Origin: an uncultured Clostridia bacterium
GTDB taxonomy: Bacteria > Bacillota > Clostridia > Oscillospirales > Oscillospiraceae
Assembly (NCBI GenBank): GCA_937915065.1
Contig: CALDMR010000165.1
Location: 1-24,336 of the forward strand
Reading direction: 5' to 3'
DNA: 24,336 nt
Within the stretch, counting starts at the first letter, position 1. Every line of letters starts with the position of its first letter. A program made the position numbers and the translations under genes. The notes beneath the pieces were generated by a model. That model worked only from the letters and a program-made list of their open reading frames with translations. It did not search any database and was not told the DNA's origin. Positions 21,404 to 24,336 of the stretch are shown here, in pieces.

Positions 21404-23632
21404 GTGACCGCTGAAGAACTGGCTGATGTCAACGAAAAATTCAACGCCCTGGAGGCGTCGGTCCGCACCTACAACCAGAACGCGGATTTTGAAAAAATGC
21501 GCCATGCCTTTGAATACGCCCGGGATAAACATATCCACCAGCGGCGCAAGGACGGCTCGCCCTATATTACCCATCCCCTGTCCGTGGCCCAGATCGTGGC
21601 GGATATGCACCTGGACAGCGAGTCCATCATGGCGGCCCTGCTCCACGATTGTATCGAGGACACCGACGCCACCCACGAGGAGATCGCCAAGCTCTTCTCC
21701 CCCGCCGTGGCGGAGCTGGTGGAGGGCGTGACCAAACTGACGCGGGTGCAGTATATCAGCAAGGAAGAAGAGCAGATGGAAAATCTGCGCAAAATGCTGA
21801 TGGCCATGAGCAAGGATATCCGCGTGATCCTGGTCAAGATCGCCGACCGGCTGCACAATATGCGCACCATGGACTACCAGACGGCGGAAAAGCAGAAGCA
21901 GAAATCCCTGGAAACCATGGAGATCTACGCGCCCCTGGCCCACCGCCTCGGTATGCAGAAGGTGAAATGGGAGCTGGAAGACCGGTCGCTGCAATATCTG
22001 GATCCCGTGGGCTACCGGGATATCAACGATAAACTGGAAGCCAGCCGCCCGGAGCACGAGGCCTTTATGAACCACATCCAGGGCCAGATCGAGGAGCGGC
22101 TGAAAGAGATCGGCGTGGACTACACCACTGTGTACGGCCGCATCAAGCACACATACAGTATCTACCGCAAAATGTATTCCCAGGGGAAAACCCTGGAGCA
22201 GATCTACGATCTGTTTGCCTTCCGCGTGATCGTGAAAACCATTCCGGACTGCTACAATGTGCTGGGCGTGATGCACGACCTGTATAAGCCCGTGCTGGGC
22301 CGGTTCAAGGACTATATCGGCACGCCCAAGCCCAATATGTACCAGTCGCTGCACACCACCGTGGTGGGCGACGAGGGCATCCCCTTTGAGGTGCAGATCC
22401 GCACCGAGGAAATGCATCAGATCGCTGAATACGGTATTGCGGCCCATTGGAAATACAAGCAGAACGGCCAGGGCGCCGGCAGCGAAAAAACCTTTGAATG
22501 GGTGCGCAAACTGCTGGAAAACCAGGAGAGCTCCGACGCGGAGGAGTTTATCCACAACCTGAAGGTGGATATGTTCGCCGACGAGGTGTTTGTGTTCACG
22601 CCCAACGGCGACGTGAAGAGCCTGCCCTCCGGCGCGACCCCCATCGACTTTGCCTATAATATCCACTCTGCCGTGGGCAACTCCATGGTGTCCTGCAAGG
22701 TGAACAACCGGATCGTCACCTTTGACTATCCCCTGCAGAACGGCGATATTGTGGAAGTGGTGACCTCCAAGGCCGCCCACGGCCCCAGCCGCGACTGGAT
22801 GAAGATTGCCAAGAGCAGCGAGGCCCGCAATAAAATTCGCCAGTGGTTCAAAAAGGAAAAGCGGGAGGAGAATATTGCCCGGGGCAAGCTGAGTTTCGAC
22901 GCGGAACTCAAGCGCGCCGGATTGACTTTGGCAGAGCTGACCAGCTGGGAAAACCTGCCGGCGGCGCTGAAGAAAATGTCCTATCTGTCAATCGACGATA
23001 TGTACGCCGCCATCGGCTACGGCGGACTGTCCAGCCTGAAGGCGGTCAACCGCATCAAGGACGAGCTGTGGCGGGAAAAGCGCAGCCGCGTGGCGGCCCA
23101 GAAGGCGGCGGAGGTCGAAGAACAGGCCAAGTCCGCCGCTGCTGCCCCCACACCGCCGCCGGTCAAGCGCCACAGCGAAAACGGTGTGATCGTGGAGGGG
23201 CTGGACAATTGCCTGGTGAAATTTGCCAAGTGCTGCGCCCCGGTGCCCGGCGATCCCATCATAGGATTCATCACCCGGGGCTACGGCGTGTCCGTACACC
23301 GGTGCGACTGTCCCAACGCCCGCTACAACAGCAAGGATCCCGAGGAAGCCGCCCGCTGGGTGAGGGTGACCTGGGGCAGCGAGACCCACGAAAGTTACCA
23401 GACCAGCCTGGAGCTGATTTCCAAGGATCGGGACGGCCTGGTGCTGGATATCTCCACCATGCTCTCCTCGGCCAAGGTGCGGGTGCTGTCCTTTGCCTCC
23501 CGGGGCATGCCGGATGGATTCGCCATTACCTCCATTGGCGTGGAGGTCACCGGTGCGGAGCAGCTGGAGCTGCTGATGAAAAAGCTCAAGGGCATCTCCG
23601 GCGTGATGGACGTCAAGCGGCCCACCGGTTAA
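21404..23632 (+). CDS. relA: Bifunctional (p)ppGpp synthetase/hydrolase Rel
   Basis: A 742-residue Rel/SpoT homologue that makes and degrades the alarmone (p)ppGpp in the stringent response. The HD hydrolase domain keeps its HDxxED motif (H81 to D86), so hydrolysis should be active. The synthetase domain follows with YGRIKHTYSIYRKM and RFKDYI (R300-D303), the RxKD form typical of bifunctional Rel enzymes rather than RelA of E. coli. Then come a TGS domain (about 390-450, DEVFVFTPNGD), a cysteine/histidine zinc-finger-like segment (FAKCCAPVPGD ... VHRCDCPN) and a C-terminal ACT domain. A GTG at 21395 overlaps the ribosome site; the GTG at 21404 is eight bases after GGAGG and is chosen. It is the second gene after recJ, without the apt gene that separates them in Bacillus. 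Confidence 0.96.
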   Translation: MTAEELADVNEKFNALEASVRTYNQNADFEKMRHAFEYARDKHIHQRRKDGSPYITHPLSVAQIVADMHLDSESIMAALLHDCIEDTDATHEEIAKLFSPAVAELVEGVTKLTRVQYISKEEEQMENLRKMLMAMSKDIRVILVKIADRLHNMRTMDYQTAEKQKQKSLETMEIYAPLAHRLGMQKVKWELEDRSLQYLDPVGYRDINDKLEASRPEHEAFMNHIQGQIEERLKEIGVDYTTVYGRIKHTYSIYRKMYSQGKTLEQIYDLFAFRVIVKTIPDCYNVLGVMHDLYKPVLGRFKDYIGTPKPNMYQSLHTTVVGDEGIPFEVQIRTEEMHQIAEYGIAAHWKYKQNGQGAGSEKTFEWVRKLLENQESSDAEEFIHNLKVDMFADEVFVFTPNGDVKSLPSGATPIDFAYNIHSAVGNSMVSCKVNNRIVTFDYPLQNGDIVEVVTSKAAHGPSRDWMKIAKSSEARNKIRQWFKKEKREENIARGKLSFDAELKRAGLTLAELTSWENLPAALKKMSYLSIDDMYAAIGYGGLSSLKAVNRIKDELWREKRSRVAAQKAAEVEEQAKSAAAAPTPPPVKRHSENGVIVEGLDNCLVKFAKCCAPVPGDPIIGFITRGYGVSVHRCDCPNARYNSKDPEEAARWVRVTWGSETHESYQTSLELISKDRDGLVLDISTMLSSAKVRVLSFASRGMPDGFAITSIGVEVTGAEQLELLMKKLKGISGVMDVKRPTG

Positions 23633-23684
23633 AGAAGGGGCAGGCCCCTTCTTTCGGTCTCCCCGCTTTCGCCCGGCGAAAGCG
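23631..23684. repeat. Intergenic stem-loop pair between relA and dtd
   Basis: Two hairpins: AAAGAAGGGGC/GCCCCTTCTTT (23631-23641 with 23644-23654, starting within the relA stop codon) and GCTTTCGC/GCGAAAGC (23665-23672 with 23676-23683). They match the unit at 12688-12744 in order, spacing and flanks (TAAAG start, CCCC between the stems), with paired base changes in both stems. No T run follows, so it is not a standard terminator. Confidence 0.7.
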
Positions 23685-23719
23685 CCTGCCGCCGGAATAA
23701 AATGAAAAAGGAGTAACCT

Positions 23720-24160
23720 ATGCGCGCGGTTGTTACAAGAGTATCGTCCGCCTCTGTCACCATTGACGGGCGGGTGAACGGAAAAATTGAAAAGGGGTTT
23801 CTGGTGCTGCTGGGCGTGGGCCCGGCAGACACGGAGGAAACCGCCCGGAAGCTGGCGGACAAGATCTGCCATCTGCGGGTCTTTTCCGATGAAAACGATA
23901 AAATGAATCTGGATCTGGCCGCCGTGGGCGGCAGTTTGCTGGTGGTGTCCCAGTTCACCCTGTATGCCGACACCAAGTCCCGCCGCCCGGGGTTCACCGG
24001 CGCTGCCAAGCCCGATGTGGCCATTCCGTTGTATGAAACCTTTATGGAGGCCTGCCGGGCCCAGGGGTTTGCAGTGGAGCACGGCGAATTCGGCGCGGAT
24101 ATGCAAGTAGAAAGTGTAAACGACGGGCCCGTGACGATTCTGTTTGATACAGAGCGGTGA
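23720..24160 (+). CDS. dtd: D-aminoacyl-tRNA deacylase
   Basis: A complete 146-residue DTD that hydrolyses D-aminoacyl-tRNA (and Gly-tRNA-Ala) to protect translation. Both signature motifs are present: SQFTLY (77-82) and the C-terminal NDGPVT (134-139), which supply the GxxQ/T-type active-site pocket with its cross-subunit proline. The start MRAVVTRVSSASVTIDG is typical. AAAGGAG lies eight bases upstream of the ATG. It follows rel by 87 bases containing two stem-loops, in the conserved recJ-rel-dtd neighbourhood. The last third of the gene, from 24088, is repeated exactly at the right edge of the window (24282-24336). Confidence 0.95.
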   Translation: MRAVVTRVSSASVTIDGRVNGKIEKGFLVLLGVGPADTEETARKLADKICHLRVFSDENDKMNLDLAAVGGSLLVVSQFTLYADTKSRRPGFTGAAKPDVAIPLYETFMEACRAQGFAVEHGEFGADMQVESVNDGPVTILFDTER

Positions 24161-24336
24161 TGGATAAGCCGAATTCGCCGCAAGCGTTTTGCCGCAGGCA
24201 AAACCTTGGCGCAGGGGCAATTTATTTGCCCCGGAGCAAATTCAAATTCAGGGTTCCCGCTGGGCGCAGCCCAGTGGGAAGATTCGGCGCGGATATGCAA
24301 GTAGAAAGTGTAAACGACGGGCCCGTGACGATTCTG
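24088..24336 (+). repeat. Direct 55-base repeat, 194-base period, at window end
   Basis: Bases 24088-24142 (inside dtd) are identical to 24282-24336, the last 55 bases of the window; the base just before differs (A versus G). The unit would span 24088-24281. A real tandem duplication and a de Bruijn assembly overlap both fit. Confidence 0.85.
24168..24288. repeat. Hairpin-rich palindromic element after dtd
   Basis: Three hairpins follow each other: GTTTTGCC/GGCAAAAC (24186-24193 with 24197-24204), GGGGCAA/TTGCCCC (24214-24220 with 24226-24232) and a 12-pair stem at 24254-24265 with 24269-24280 (one G-T pair). The first and third share a GCA loop. The ends carry a short inverted repeat, GCCGAAT (24168-24174) and ATTCGGC (24282-24288). 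No gene is present. Confidence 0.6.

Noticed and set aside
24282..24336. Second dtd gene at the right edge
   Set aside because: Only 55 bases of the 3' part are present, without start or ribosome site; it is a repeat or an assembly overlap.

Overview
The window is a GC-rich stretch from a Gram-positive anaerobe, most likely a spore-forming member of the Clostridia of the Oscillospiraceae/Ruminococcaceae type. The evidence is a spoIIID gene, strong AGGAGG-type ribosome sites, a long-form ribosome hibernation factor, a bifunctional Rel protein, a two-domain pyruvate carboxylase and two molybdopterin oxidoreductases of the kind used by anaerobes. The lineage is inferred from gene content and base composition, not from a marker-gene search. 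A gene is cut at the left edge. The last 55 bases exactly repeat an internal stretch, so the window may be a whole assembly contig.

Layout: positions 1-1387 hold the 3' end of a molybdopterin oxidoreductase and its four-cluster ferredoxin subunit, closed by a terminator. Positions 1699-5187 encode pyruvate carboxylase, followed by a GNAT acetyltransferase (5291-5809). On the minus strand come azlD and azlC (branched-chain amino acid export) and spoIIID with a sigma-E-like promoter. A PurF-family protein whose glutaminase site looks destroyed follows (7521-8942). An AT-rich island (about 9010-9440) carries a 74-residue two-helix membrane protein just upstream of a second molybdopterin oxidoreductase (9454-11469). 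Next is a PhnD-like binding lipoprotein without a transporter (11595-12680).

Positions 12681-12900 are packed with stem-loops, some of which recur after the Rel gene. The minus strand then carries hpf and a complete sulfate/thiosulfate ABC importer operon (binding protein, two permeases, ATPase; transcribed from 17405 down to 13603). An SDR reductase (FabG-like) lies divergent from the importer. A second GNAT gene and recJ are divergently transcribed from a short region holding a 19-base palindrome. The right end is the recJ-rel-dtd block common in Firmicutes, here without apt between recJ and rel.

Functionally the window mixes housekeeping (anaplerosis, stringent response, DNA repair, D-aminoacyl-tRNA proofreading, ribosome hibernation), nutrient transport (sulfate, branched-chain amino acids) and anaerobic redox enzymes of unknown substrate. 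I found no CRISPR array, tRNA, rRNA, phage gene or transposase. The least explained signals are the PurF-like protein, the AT-rich membrane-protein island, the recurrent intergenic stem-loops and the terminal duplication.
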